IMG/VR virus record: IMGVR_UViG_3300047174_000188
Coordinates: 1-42,699 of that record
Strand: one strand, 5' to 3'
Origin: a virus
DNA: 42,699 nt
The translations under genes were made by a program, and so were the position numbers. Each line of letters begins with the position of its first letter. Position 1 is the stretch's first letter. Under the pieces are notes generated by a model. It saw only the letters and a list, made by a program, of their open reading frames with translations. It did not search any database and was not told the DNA's origin. Positions 22,453 through 29,568 of this stretch are shown here, one piece after another.

Positions 22453-22713
22453 ATGATGATTACAACAAGAGCCCAACAACAAAAAGTTGGTGCAGCCGCC
22501 ATAAAAGTTGGTGGTTATAGAGAACTTGTCCGTCTTAGCCAAGAATGGCAAAAGACGAATGATCCTATTCTTCGTTGTGATCGATCTGGCAGATACTACG
22601 TAGGAGAACGGAATGAGACAGAGAAAGCCGAGAAAGCCTCGGAACATGGTGGCAAGAGCTGTGCGAGAGTGCAAGCTTTTCTCGCCAAAAGTCGTTCCCG
22701 CCAAAAAGGGTAA
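22453..22713 (+). CDS. Possible small protein, 86 aa
   Basis: ATG 22453 lies six bases after TAAATA with no ribosome site. The first 50 residues look like a helix-turn protein (KVGGYRELVRLSQEWQKTND). The last 34 codons overlap the better supported basic protein starting at 22613, so either the C-terminus is an out-of-frame overlap or the whole frame is doubtful. Confidence 0.4.
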   Translation: MMITTRAQQQKVGAAAIKVGGYRELVRLSQEWQKTNDPILRCDRSGRYYVGERNETEKAEKASEHGGKSCARVQAFLAKSRSRQKG

Positions 22714-22804
22714 GGGGACAGTTTATCAACGTCGGAGCCGGAACGCCAATGAGCCTTCCGGCTCTTATCATTTCTGGTTGACGAAAAGTTACATGTGGGC
22801 TTAG
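22613..22804 (+). CDS. Small basic phage protein, 63 aa
   Basis: GGAGAACGG precedes ATG 22613. The protein is strongly basic (RQRKPRKPRNMVARAVRECK, then PKVVPAKKGKGTVYQRRSRN) and resembles short RNP-VAR-x-KVV-KK-x-Y basic proteins found in many phages (DUF7230-like), of unknown role. A 9-bp hairpin and an early promoter lie within its 3' end, so the functional part may end near residue 45. Confidence 0.55.
   Translation: MRQRKPRKPRNMVARAVRECKLFSPKVVPAKKGKGTVYQRRSRNANEPSGSYHFWLTKSYMWA
22735..22764 (+). terminator. 9-bp perfect hairpin inside the 3' end of 22613-22804
   Basis: GAGCCGGAA (22735-22743) pairs with TTCCGGCTC (22756-22764) around a 12-base loop, and TTATCATTTCT follows. It lies directly before the promoter at 22778, as expected for an intrinsic terminator that uses coding DNA. 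Confidence 0.5.
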
Positions 22805-22807
22805 TAT
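22778..22807 (+). promoter_or_regulatory. Sigma-70-like promoter ahead of the ART genes
   Basis: TTGACG (22778-22783) is followed after 18 bases by TAGTAT (22802-22807). The context TTTCTGGTTGACGAAAA is shared with the promoter at 23936. Its predicted start point lies just before the TAAATA box of the same gene, so the gene may have both early and late promoters. Confidence 0.55.
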
Positions 22808-22813
22808 TCGACC

Positions 22814-22819
22814 TAAATA
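22814..22819 (+). promoter_or_regulatory. T4-late-like TAAATA box for 22824
   Basis: CCTAAATA is followed by four bases and then ATGCG at 22824. No ribosome site is present between the box and the start. Confidence 0.65.
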
Positions 22820-22823
22820 TTAG

Positions 22824-23339
22824 ATGCGCCCCCGTGAATTTCTGAACCTGAATGAGAACGCTCCGGCGATCCGTCTCTATCATGGTTCACGCATAGATTT
22901 TCCAGTCGGTACTATTCTGACCGCGCAAAAGGAAGGCTACGCCCACGGAAGCGGATACGACGGTGAAGAGTTGATCGCTCGTCAAATGTGCGAGGCTGGT
23001 CTTGACCGCTATCGTCCGACAGGAGCCCCAAGTCGTAAGCAAGCCGTTTTTATGTGCGATAATCCCGATAAGATTGATCTGGCTGGCGGTTATGATGATT
23101 TTATCTACGAGGTTGAGCCTATCGGAGACGTGTTTAAAGCTAACTTGTATTGGTATAGTGATCTCGAAGGCTATTGCTTTCATCTAGCGGTCGAAGCTGA
23201 AGAACCAGACGAAAATGATGTCCGACGCTGCGCTAAAGGCTATTGGAATTGTGTTCCGAATGATCTGGGAGAACCGGGGCGAGATTTGATCGAATATCTT
23301 GCGGGGACCGCTCGCATTATCAGAAAAATTTCTGGTTGA
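22824..23339 (+). CDS. Capsid-targeted ADP-ribosyltransferase-like protein, 171 aa
   Basis: It starts at ATG 22824 directly behind a late box. The leader is MRPREFLNLNE with cleavage predicted after L-N-E. The mature part begins with the ART strand (IRLYHGSRID), and further on has a SRKQAVFMCDNPDKIDLAGG segment and a strand IYEVEP, matching the H-G-T/S and second-strand regions of PARP/mART-like folds. A candidate catalytic glutamate is in LIEYLAGTARII. ARTs transfer ADP-ribose from NAD to a protein or nucleic acid; T4 packages one (Alt) that modifies host RNA polymerase. The target here is unknown. Confidence 0.75.
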   Translation: MRPREFLNLNENAPAIRLYHGSRIDFPVGTILTAQKEGYAHGSGYDGEELIARQMCEAGLDRYRPTGAPSRKQAVFMCDNPDKIDLAGGYDDFIYEVEPIGDVFKANLYWYSDLEGYCFHLAVEAEEPDENDVRRCAKGYWNCVPNDLGEPGRDLIEYLAGTARIIRKISG

Positions 23340-23348
23340 AGAAACGCA

Positions 23349-23354
23349 TAAATA
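23349..23354 (+). promoter_or_regulatory. T4-late-like TAAATA box for 23359
   Basis: CATAAATA is followed by four bases and then ATGCG at 23359. A damaged copy of the early promoter context (TTTCTGGTTGAAGAAA) lies just upstream, overlapping the previous stop. Confidence 0.65.
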
Positions 23355-23358
23355 AGTA

Positions 23359-23835
23359 ATGCGCTGGAATGAGATCATCAACGAGAGTCGTTCTGCGGAA
23401 CTTTACCACGGAACGACGGCGGAAGCCGCCGAGCAAATCGCGCATAGCGGCTTTCTACAGTCTGGCCGTCTCTACAAAATCAATGGCCGTGAGAACCCCG
23501 GCATCAGTGCTACCCGCGACAAACATCTGAATTATAGCTGCGAGGATGGCCCCGGTAGCGCCAGTGTGATTTTCGTTCTCAATCAAAGGAACATCGCGGC
23601 CCGTTATCGCATCGTCCCGTATATGGACAACGGGTTTTCCCGAGCAGACACCACGGAAAGCGAAGAGGTGATCTGCACGAAGCAACTTCCGCTCAACGCA
23701 AAAACTGTTGATTCGGTTGTGTTTCGTCAACCAGCGCCGACCCTTTTGAAGTGGTGCGAGGCAACCGGTATTCCAACCCATATTGAGTATTTCGAGCACG
23801 ACGAAAACGATCATTGGGACCCTGACCTATGGTGA
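23359..23835 (+). CDS. Capsid-targeted ADP-ribosyltransferase-like protein, 158 aa
   Basis: Leader MRWNEIINE with an I-N-E cleavage site. The mature part shows ART features: ELYHGTTAEAAEQIAHSGFL, then GISATRDKHLNYS, a strand SASVIFVLNQR, and a candidate catalytic glutamate loop in TTESEEVICTKQLPL. This is the H-Y-E-like order of PARP/Tpt1-type folds. The stop follows DPDLW. In the +1 frame an acidic tail (DDDDDDQDDEFDFREFGQ) continues to a TAG at 23888, so the end may have been cut by a one-base change. Confidence 0.75.
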   Translation: MRWNEIINESRSAELYHGTTAEAAEQIAHSGFLQSGRLYKINGRENPGISATRDKHLNYSCEDGPGSASVIFVLNQRNIAARYRIVPYMDNGFSRADTTESEEVICTKQLPLNAKTVDSVVFRQPAPTLLKWCEATGIPTHIEYFEHDENDHWDPDLW

Positions 23836-23935
23836 CGATGACGACGATGATCAGGACGATGAATTTGATTTTCGCGAGTTTGGTCAGTAGTCACCGGGGG
23901 CTTATCCTCATAGCGCACTAAAGGCTATTTTCTGG

Positions 23936-23964
23936 TTGACGAAAAATTTTATGAGCTATATGTT
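23936..23964 (+). promoter_or_regulatory. Sigma-70-like promoter
   Basis: TTGACG (23936-23941) and TATGTT (23959-23964) are separated by 17 bases. The promoter lies seven bases before ATG 23971, so that gene's message would be leaderless or nearly so. Confidence 0.6.
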
Positions 23965-23970
23965 GGGCTT

Positions 23971-24222
23971 ATGCCCTCGTTTGATTTTACCAGTCCTACC
24001 GAAACAATTTTGAAGCTTGCCAGCGCAGCTCCGATCTATCGGGGAATTTTAGGCTGGCCGAAGTCAATTGATCATAGAGATATTCGCAATCTTGTAGAAG
24101 CGAACTATTTGCGTCTTTTCTATGACTGGCAAAGAGACAGAGTTCTCGTGAAAATCACGCCCGCCGGGCAGTCTAGGTATAATGATATTATATGTGCCGA
24201 TCTCCAACCACTGGACAAATAA
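23971..24222 (+). CDS. Small winged-helix-like protein, 83 aa
   Basis: The sequence has a helix, a second helix (RDIRNLVEANYLRLFYD) and a beta hairpin (RDRVLVKITPAGQSRYND), the order of a small winged-helix DNA-binding domain ending in an x-I-T-P-x-G-x-x-x-Y wing. It may be a transcription regulator for the surrounding accessory genes. The following lipoprotein gene starts two bases after its stop. Confidence 0.5.
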   Translation: MPSFDFTSPTETILKLASAAPIYRGILGWPKSIDHRDIRNLVEANYLRLFYDWQRDRVLVKITPAGQSRYNDIICADLQPLDK

Positions 24223-24223
24223 C

Positions 24224-24556
24224 ATGAAAAGATCAACATGTGCGGCGATCTTGCTGGGCACAATATCTTTGTATGCCTGCTCCTCTAATGTTAGTCAACC
24301 ATCCACACCACACGATATTATCGCCGCCTACTTGACCAAGAATGGGTTTCACGTGGTTGATGTATCGATGATTGCTTCAACTGGTGCAGAATCGGTTTAC
24401 TCGGGTTCTGAAGCTACGATTGAAAAGCCAGAAACTGTCTGTCTTTCAGCTCCTTTCGGCGCCATGTATCGCGCGTATAGTGCTGATGGACAACAACACA
24501 TTGGCATCGCATGTTTGGAAAAAGACAACTCCATCACGATTCCTCTTCAACGCTGA
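24224..24556 (+). CDS. Putative lipoprotein, 110 aa
   Basis: ATG 24224 gives a short basic start (MKRS), a hydrophobic core (CAAILLGTISLYAC) and a lipobox LYAC with Cys19 as the lipidation site, followed by SSN. The mature domain is small and soluble with two cysteines (ETVCLSAP, IGIACLE) that could form a disulfide. Phage lipoproteins of this size block receptors against superinfection (as T5 Llp does) or serve in lysis; which applies is unknown. Confidence 0.65.
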   Translation: MKRSTCAAILLGTISLYACSSNVSQPSTPHDIIAAYLTKNGFHVVDVSMIASTGAESVYSGSEATIEKPETVCLSAPFGAMYRAYSADGQQHIGIACLEKDNSITIPLQR

Positions 24557-24572
24557 TTTTTAGGAAAAAATT

Positions 24573-25610
24573 ATGACCAACCCAAGCACAAATATCGTCT
24601 TTGCGGATCAATGGGGTGGGAGCGCTGATTTTATAAGTCGCGCCTTCAATCATCCAATAATTGAAAGTTTTGATGCCGCTTATGCTACACAAATCAAGGT
24701 CTCTATTGTCATCAATATGACGGGCACCTTTAAAGAGGTCATTGAATTTATTGTTCGGGATATACCTTCTCCCAATATTAAATTCTCCGAAGCTGGTAGT
24801 TTCATTGTTCAAAACCATAATGTAATTAAATCTTTGTTAATCCACGGAAGCGTAGATGTCAAAGACCCCTTTAAAATTTTCAATCGTTCATGTAAAATTT
24901 ATTTGAACGGTAGTTATGACGCAGTTGAACAGACTTATAATCGCCTTAATGACTACAATATAAACAATAAGAAAACTTTGTTATATTGGTGTTTTAAATC
25001 GAATGATAATATAGAGTTCGTTAAGTTTCCTCTCACTACTAATAGCCCAATTAGGTCTGAGTTTTATCCGTGGCTCGGGAAAGAAAATGTCAACGATTAC
25101 ATTGATCGTTTTGAAAATTCAAATTCAAACATTTTGATTCTTTTAGGAGAACCCGGAACTGGGAAAACTTCTTTTATACGTTACCTTATTACAAGAGCGA
25201 ACCAGCACTGTTTTACCACTTATGACGAAGAGGTAATGCAGCAGGATCAGCTTTATGTGAAATTTTTGTCGGAAGATGTCCGTTATCTTATTTTGGAAGA
25301 TGCTGACCTACTTTTGACAGATCGTATCAACACGGGTAACCGTGTCATGAGCAAAATGCTGAATGCGGCAGATGGGCTTGTTTCGTTCAATGATAAGAAA
25401 ATGATTTTTACGGCGAATATCCGAGACAAGGCAAAAATCGATGAGGCATTAGTTCGCAAAGGACGCTGCTTCGATGTTGTAGAATTTGAAGCTATGTCTC
25501 CGGAGCAAACAGTCAACGCGGCGAAGGCGGCTGGGTTAGATTTTAAATTCAATCCTAACCAGATACCGCGACGTTATTCTCTGGCAGAAATGTTCAGTTC
25601 GGCAGCTTAA
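24573..25610 (+). CDS. AAA+ ATPase, 345 aa
   Basis: A C-terminal AAA domain follows about 185 residues of unknown N-terminal domain. Walker A is GEPGTGKT (192-199), Walker B YLILEDAD (238-245), sensor 1 FTANI (279-283), and an RKGRC (295-299) likely supplies the arginine finger. The arrangement resembles BCS1-type or phage AAA chaperone ATPases. The target is probably set by the N-terminal domain. It is the last gene before a strong promoter and a non-coding stretch. Confidence 0.8.
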   Translation: MTNPSTNIVFADQWGGSADFISRAFNHPIIESFDAAYATQIKVSIVINMTGTFKEVIEFIVRDIPSPNIKFSEAGSFIVQNHNVIKSLLIHGSVDVKDPFKIFNRSCKIYLNGSYDAVEQTYNRLNDYNINNKKTLLYWCFKSNDNIEFVKFPLTTNSPIRSEFYPWLGKENVNDYIDRFENSNSNILILLGEPGTGKTSFIRYLITRANQHCFTTYDEEVMQQDQLYVKFLSEDVRYLILEDADLLLTDRINTGNRVMSKMLNAADGLVSFNDKKMIFTANIRDKAKIDEALVRKGRCFDVVEFEAMSPEQTVNAAKAAGLDFKFNPNQIPRRYSLAEMFSSAA

Positions 25611-25615
25611 CTTAT

Positions 25616-25644
25616 TTGACAGCACATTTGTTTAACCATATATT
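25616..25644 (+). promoter_or_regulatory. Near-consensus sigma-70 promoter
   Basis: TTGACA (25616-25621) and TATATT (25639-25644) are separated by 17 bases; it is the best-matching promoter in the window. It begins six bases after the AAA ATPase stop and points into 446 bases without a recognisable gene. Confidence 0.75.
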
Positions 25645-26056
25645 GGTTTTGTAGGAAGCAGATGCATATGGTTCTTACAAACGCCCGTCGTTTTGTGGTC
25701 CGGTAGACGTTAAACACCCAAGACTGCCCTTTGCTTGTTTTGGTAAATGAGCACTGCTGTGGAGAGCACTCGTCCTTCTCCTACGTTGTGGTGAGACGTT
25801 AAAGCACATCACGGTCTCGCTTAAGACCATAGACCCAGAATTGGCACTTCGGGGTCATAGCATTTTTAAAAGAGAGATGATGTGAAACCACTATTACAAG
25901 TCGTTGATGTTGCGTTAGCGCGCAGTCTACCGATGGGCGAAAACCAAGTATAGCTTCGAATCTAAACCGATATGGATGCGTAAGAGCTGCAGTTCGAACA
26001 GCTATGAAGAAAAATCAAGTTCTCGTAAAAATCGGGGTTACCCGACTGAGAATGAC
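25645..26056 (+). ncRNA. Candidate non-coding RNA locus with mini-ORFs
   Basis: No ORF over 30 codons is convincing. Short hairpins are visible: GAGAC/GTCTC (25793-25818) and GACCC/GGGTC (25832-25856), and AGCTG/CAGCT near 25985-26003. GACGTTAAA occurs twice (near 25707 and 25795). Three mini-ORFs have plausible signals: 25662-25706 (14 codons, with AGGAAG upstream), 25882-25953 (23 codons, GTG start with AGAGAG) and 26004-26060 (18 codons). It could be a regulatory RNA, a leader or a set of small peptides. Confidence 0.4.
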
Positions 26057-26335
26057 TTAACCTATAATGAAATCAGGCTCGGGCATCGTTTCGTCACTAT
26101 AATACAACCTGAACAAAACGCGATCATTTTCATCTGAAAAATAGAATGAACCATATCTTTCACTATAGCTCATAGGATTCTTGATATTTTCCCGACACCA
26201 TTCAACCATGCTGTTTAACATTTCAGAATTGTAGTTGCGATCATTGAAAAATGCCGCAGGATAAAGACCGAACTCAAATCGTCCTTTTCTTTGGTCCAGT
26301 TCAGGAAATGGTTCCGTATGCCAAAACTTAGCCAC
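26057..26335 (-). CDS. FKM-family small protein, 92 aa
   Basis: I chose GTG 26335, which overlaps the end of the upstream gene, over the longer frame from 26410. The protein is compact: FEFGLYPAAFFNDRNY, MLNSMVEWCRENI, and the tail GSFYFSDENDRVLFRLYY, a member of the F-x-(5)-D-x-(2)-F-(K/R)-(M/L) family. It is the last gene of the right minus-strand operon. Function unknown. Confidence 0.55.
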   Translation of the reverse strand: MAKFWHTEPFPELDQRKGRFEFGLYPAAFFNDRNYNSEMLNSMVEWCRENIKNPMSYSERYGSFYFSDENDRVLFRLYYSDETMPEPDFIIG

Positions 26336-26747
26336 GGACGATAACCAAATCAGGATTCTCGTAAACATGCACGAGCGTATTGACGGGGATGTAATCGGTA
26401 TCGATATCACGGCTGTAATGCAGATATTCGATTGCAGCTAATAATTGCTGCTTGTCAAACTCACTTGGCACTACAATCTCGATGATCGTAACCCATTGTT
26501 GATCTTTGCCCTTTGATTCATCGTAACGAACCATAGTTTTATCTTCGGATCGAACCGGGAGTGCGATCAGATCGTTACCTTCGCGCCAACGCAGATAGCG
26601 CCGAAAATCTTGGCAAAGACCAACAACCCATTCGGGTCCAAATTCTTCGCCAAAATGAATCAAGATCGGTAAAAGAGCAAATAAGCCTATCAGGGCAAAG
26701 ATGTCTCGAAAAATTCCTATAGCGTTCATAGCGTCATTCCATTTCAC
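26328..26747 (-). CDS. Membrane-anchored unknown protein, 139 aa
   Basis: A hydrophobic segment at about residues 11-31 (GIFRDIFALIGLFALLPILI) is followed by a soluble domain with a beta-strand end (NTLVHVYENPDLVIVRG). Single-pass membrane protein predicted. Overlaps both neighbours. No family recognised. Confidence 0.55.
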   Translation of the reverse strand: MKWNDAMNAIGIFRDIFALIGLFALLPILIHFGEEFGPEWVVGLCQDFRRYLRWREGNDLIALPVRSEDKTMVRYDESKGKDQQWVTIIEIVVPSEFDKQQLLAAIEYLHYSRDIDTDYIPVNTLVHVYENPDLVIVRG

Positions 26748-27312
26748 ATTCGTGCAGCAAACGAAACTCTACATAGTCTGTTAGGCTTTCAAAAAGAAAC
26801 ACTATACCATCGTCTGCTGTTTCGTCTTTGGCGGACCAGCGTCCTGTTTGGCTGCGTTTTTGGTGAAACCTAACTATTTCGTAGAACTGCTTATCAGAAA
26901 TTTGCGTAGTTATAGTATGAAACTTGATTTCTTGTCCAGCCAAGTGTAACTGATCCTCGGGAACATATTTTGAAAAAGGATCAAACCAAAAATTCATGTT
27001 ATCGGAAAACACTAGAGGGTTTCCCTGTAAAAATCTCAAATCACGAGCTAATTTAATAATCTTGCGAATTCTTTCTTTGTATTCATCGCTGAATTCAGAT
27101 GGAGAACAACGAAGGTCGCATCGTCCTCGTTGGAGAATTAATCTATAATTTCTAATGGTCGCGAATTGATCAAAAATTATATGACGATTACCATTATGCA
27201 ATCCAGATAAAGCAGAAATGTATTCTCGAATTTCTTTTTTCTTTTTGGTATAAAATTCGATCCTGATGTGCGTGAGCGAATCATACCCCGAATGCGCTCC
27301 TGACCACGCCAA
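26734..27312 (-). CDS. FKM-related protein, 192 aa
   Basis: The body is helical and basic (YTKKKKEIREYISALSG, then YKERIRKIIKLARDLRFLQG) and ends with IVFLFESLTDYVEFRLLHE, a divergent FKM-type tail. The true start is unclear: TTG 27312 is the only usual start near the observed domain, though the frame is open further upstream into the previous gene. Function unknown. Confidence 0.5.
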   Translation of the reverse strand: MAWSGAHSGYDSLTHIRIEFYTKKKKEIREYISALSGLHNGNRHIIFDQFATIRNYRLILQRGRCDLRCSPSEFSDEYKERIRKIIKLARDLRFLQGNPLVFSDNMNFWFDPFSKYVPEDQLHLAGQEIKFHTITTQISDKQFYEIVRFHQKRSQTGRWSAKDETADDGIVFLFESLTDYVEFRLLHECEME

Positions 27313-27374
27313 TGATCTCTCGACATCTTGGCCGCGAGCACGCTTGTTCTGTCTCCAAAGAAGAATATCTTTTT

Positions 27375-27767
27375 TCAGAATCGTATTCCCGAACGATACC
27401 GCACTTCGACTTTGCCGGGTGTCAGTATATAATAACTGCTTTCGTTGCCTTCAACTTCAAGATATAACACAAGCTTTCCGGCCGTCATGCCGTCAGCAAT
27501 TATTTGTGCTGCATCAGTGTCCCAGCAATACCAAACTTGAATTCTGTCATTGTAGCCGCCGAAATAGGCTTCGTCGCGCTCACTTAGAAGAATGGAGCCA
27601 TCTTCGTTTTGGCTGATCCAACCCTCAAAATCTTCTGGATTTGGATCGTCAAACTCAACCAATTCACGAATGGCTGAATTTTCAACCAGAGTTTTATTCA
27701 ATTCATCAAGGTCTTTGAAAACGATGCCTTCATTTTGATGAACGGTCAGATAGCAAGCCAAAACCAT
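27375..27767 (-). CDS. Unknown protein, 130 aa
   Basis: ATG 27767 has AAGGAA upstream; I prefer it to the longer start at 27794. The protein is acidic and beta-rich (EGWISQNEDGSILLS, then AGKLVLYLEVEGNESSYYIL). It is the first gene of its minus-strand operon behind the promoter at 27793-27820. No family recognised. Confidence 0.55.
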   Translation of the reverse strand: MVLACYLTVHQNEGIVFKDLDELNKTLVENSAIRELVEFDDPNPEDFEGWISQNEDGSILLSERDEAYFGGYNDRIQVWYCWDTDAAQIIADGMTAGKLVLYLEVEGNESSYYILTPGKVEVRYRSGIRF

Positions 27768-27792
27768 TGGTCTATTCCTTAGAATTAGAACC

Positions 27793-27820
27793 AAATTACC
27801 ATCTCATATGATTCCGTCAA
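27793..27820 (-). promoter_or_regulatory. Sigma-70-like promoter, minus strand
   Basis: TTGACG (27820-27815) and TAATTT (27798-27793) are separated by 16 bases, in the GGTTGACG context. It drives the minus operon 27767-26057 and lies back to back with the late box of the gene at 27841. Confidence 0.55.
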
Positions 27821-27830
27821 CCAAAAATTC

Positions 27831-27836
27831 TAAATA
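27831..27836 (+). promoter_or_regulatory. T4-late-like TAAATA box for 27841
   Basis: TCTAAATA is followed by four bases and then ATGCG at 27841, with no ribosome site. It is back to back with a minus-strand early promoter. Confidence 0.65.
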
Positions 27837-27840
27837 GAGT

Positions 27841-28428
27841 ATGCGCGCTTACGAAGTCCTATCGGAAGGTTTCAGTTATATCGGAAACTGCACTGACAAA
27901 TATACGGCTCCTCATCTTGAAGAAATGATGGATAAAGCTAAGCAAATCACTTATCGCACCTTTGTTAAAGCAGTCGGTCTTGATAATGTAAGAGAAATTT
28001 TTGGTGACTATTCATGGGGATATCAGCGTGGAGATGTTCGTATGAAGAATGATCCTTATGTATCATACTATCGTAGCACTTTTGATGGACAACCATGCTA
28101 TTATGTTCGTCACTCTGGAATCGAATACATCTTTGTAGGAGAACAAACAGAAGGTGAATTAGAAAAGAAAACCATACCGATCTCCGCAAATCGGTTTTCT
28201 ATTCTTGGAGATGGCGCCATCGTTCAAGGGATGTCTGACAGTGCCAGTGTGTTCCATGGCTCCAAAACTCCGAATTCGCTTGAAATTATGACATCGCGTG
28301 CACCAAGTGCAAAAGCAGCCAAATCTTTGATGCGGATGATTCGTCAATCTAAATTAGAAATGATCGAATGCGATGGTGATGAAACATCGGCAAAAGAAAT
28401 AATGTCTTGGCTTCGCAAGTTTATCTGA
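27841..28428 (+). CDS. Capsid-targeted protein of unknown function, 195 aa
   Basis: The leader is MRAYEVLSE with an L-S-E cleavage site followed by glycine, the residue preferred by gp21. The mature part contains a charged helix (LEEMMDKAKQITYRTFVKAV), a strand-rich centre (DPYVSYYRSTFDGQPCYYVR) and a helical end (SAKEIMSWLRKFI). I see no ART or kinase motif. Its stop overlaps, from the other strand, the end of the ART at 28421. A novel ejected effector is possible. Confidence 0.65.
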   Translation: MRAYEVLSEGFSYIGNCTDKYTAPHLEEMMDKAKQITYRTFVKAVGLDNVREIFGDYSWGYQRGDVRMKNDPYVSYYRSTFDGQPCYYVRHSGIEYIFVGEQTEGELEKKTIPISANRFSILGDGAIVQGMSDSASVFHGSKTPNSLEIMTSRAPSAKAAKSLMRMIRQSKLEMIECDGDETSAKEIMSWLRKFI

Positions 28429-29554
28429 GAATAGAATTGGCTCGAATGCCTTTTTCTATTGGTCCAACTTCATCATCCTGAACAGGTATATTGGCAACAC
28501 GGAACGAATTTATATCGTCATCATTCCAAAATACGTAAGCATTATGAAGAACTCCTATTGCCCCGCCGCCACGAGCCCCAGCCCCGGCAAGTTTGATGCC
28601 GCCGTCATATTGCAGTCCAACGTATCCAGAATTTTGAAGGGCGGACATGAGCTTGTATTGGTTTTCTTTCTTGTGAAACAAAGTTGTTCCGGCGTGTGTT
28701 CCATTCCAAAGAATATCTAGAGAAGGATTTTCTCCTTTACCACCAAAAATACTATCGGTCCAAGCATAACGGGCGCCATGCTTTTTGAAACCAGAAACAT
28801 AGCTATCAAAAGTATGGCCCATAGTTTCTTGGTGACCATCCATAGCACGCAAGTCCATCGGACGATCTTCTTTGCCGTCTAAAAATAATTCTTTAACTAT
28901 TTTTAGAACTTCATCGGAAAGTGGACGATCTGTGTGAACAACCCGTGCTACATAGTTTTCGGGAACTTCAAATTTTGAAATTGAGCCTGAGCGATTGGGT
29001 TTGGCTAGAACATATTCACCAGTGGTCAATTTTACAATACGAAGATTCGGGCGGCGATTTTTAAATACAGCCTTTGCTTTGTCAACATAAACGCGAATTG
29101 CTTTGGATCGAGCTATTTTAAATGCTTCATTAAACTCTTGGCTAAGTTTTTTCTCAACAGCTCTGTTTTCTTCTGCTTTAGAAGAATCGCTCCAGTCTAA
29201 ATCTCCTCTGGCTTTATAAAAATTAGCCTGATATTCTTTCTTTAGCTTTTCAACTGCTTCATCAAAGCCAAGTTCAGCCATGATTTTCCGAAGATAATTA
29301 CGCATTAAATCCTGTGTAGTATATGGAATCAGTTCATCATTCCGTTCATTTGCACGATATTCTATATCATCGCCGCCAACGTCTTTTACGGTATAATCAC
29401 CAGCAATATCAGGACTATCGGTTAGATATATACCTTGACCAAAAAGCCCCCACTCTTTTGTTTTCGCGACTTCAAAACGCTCAATAGTTTCACTGTCGCC
29501 CCGATAGAGAGTTACAGTGCCAGAAGCCTCAAAGAGTTTTATCCATTCGCGCAT
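28421..29554 (-). CDS. Capsid-targeted ADP-ribosyltransferase-like protein, 377 aa
   Basis: The leader is MREWIKLFE with an L-F-E site followed by alanine. The ART core is split. The first part is VTLYRGDSETIERFE and LFGQGIYLTDSPDIAGDYT; a helical charged insertion follows (about residues 70-180). The later YVGLQYDGGIKLAG and HNAYVFWNDDDINSFRV match the second half of ART-PolyVal-type domains, which end Y-D-G-...-x-F-x-x-x-x-I-x-S. It is the largest of the set. Target unknown. Confidence 0.78.
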   Translation of the reverse strand: MREWIKLFEASGTVTLYRGDSETIERFEVAKTKEWGLFGQGIYLTDSPDIAGDYTVKDVGGDDIEYRANERNDELIPYTTQDLMRNYLRKIMAELGFDEAVEKLKKEYQANFYKARGDLDWSDSSKAEENRAVEKKLSQEFNEAFKIARSKAIRVYVDKAKAVFKNRRPNLRIVKLTTGEYVLAKPNRSGSISKFEVPENYVARVVHTDRPLSDEVLKIVKELFLDGKEDRPMDLRAMDGHQETMGHTFDSYVSGFKKHGARYAWTDSIFGGKGENPSLDILWNGTHAGTTLFHKKENQYKLMSALQNSGYVGLQYDGGIKLAGAGARGGGAIGVLHNAYVFWNDDDINSFRVANIPVQDDEVGPIEKGIRANSILR

Positions 29555-29558
29555 ACGA

Positions 29559-29564
29559 TATTTA
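29559..29564 (-). promoter_or_regulatory. T4-late-like TAAATA box for 29554
   Basis: The minus strand reads GCTAAATA, four bases, then ATGCG at 29554. It sits inside the 14-base gap after the stop of the upstream gene, giving each effector its own late promoter even within a run of same-strand genes. Confidence 0.65.
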
Positions 29565-29568
29565 GCTC

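Noticed and set aside
25900-26010. A tRNA gene, because TTCGAATC and TTCGAAC look like T-loops.
   Set aside because: I could not build an acceptor stem, anticodon arm or proper 5+7+5 T-arm around either copy.
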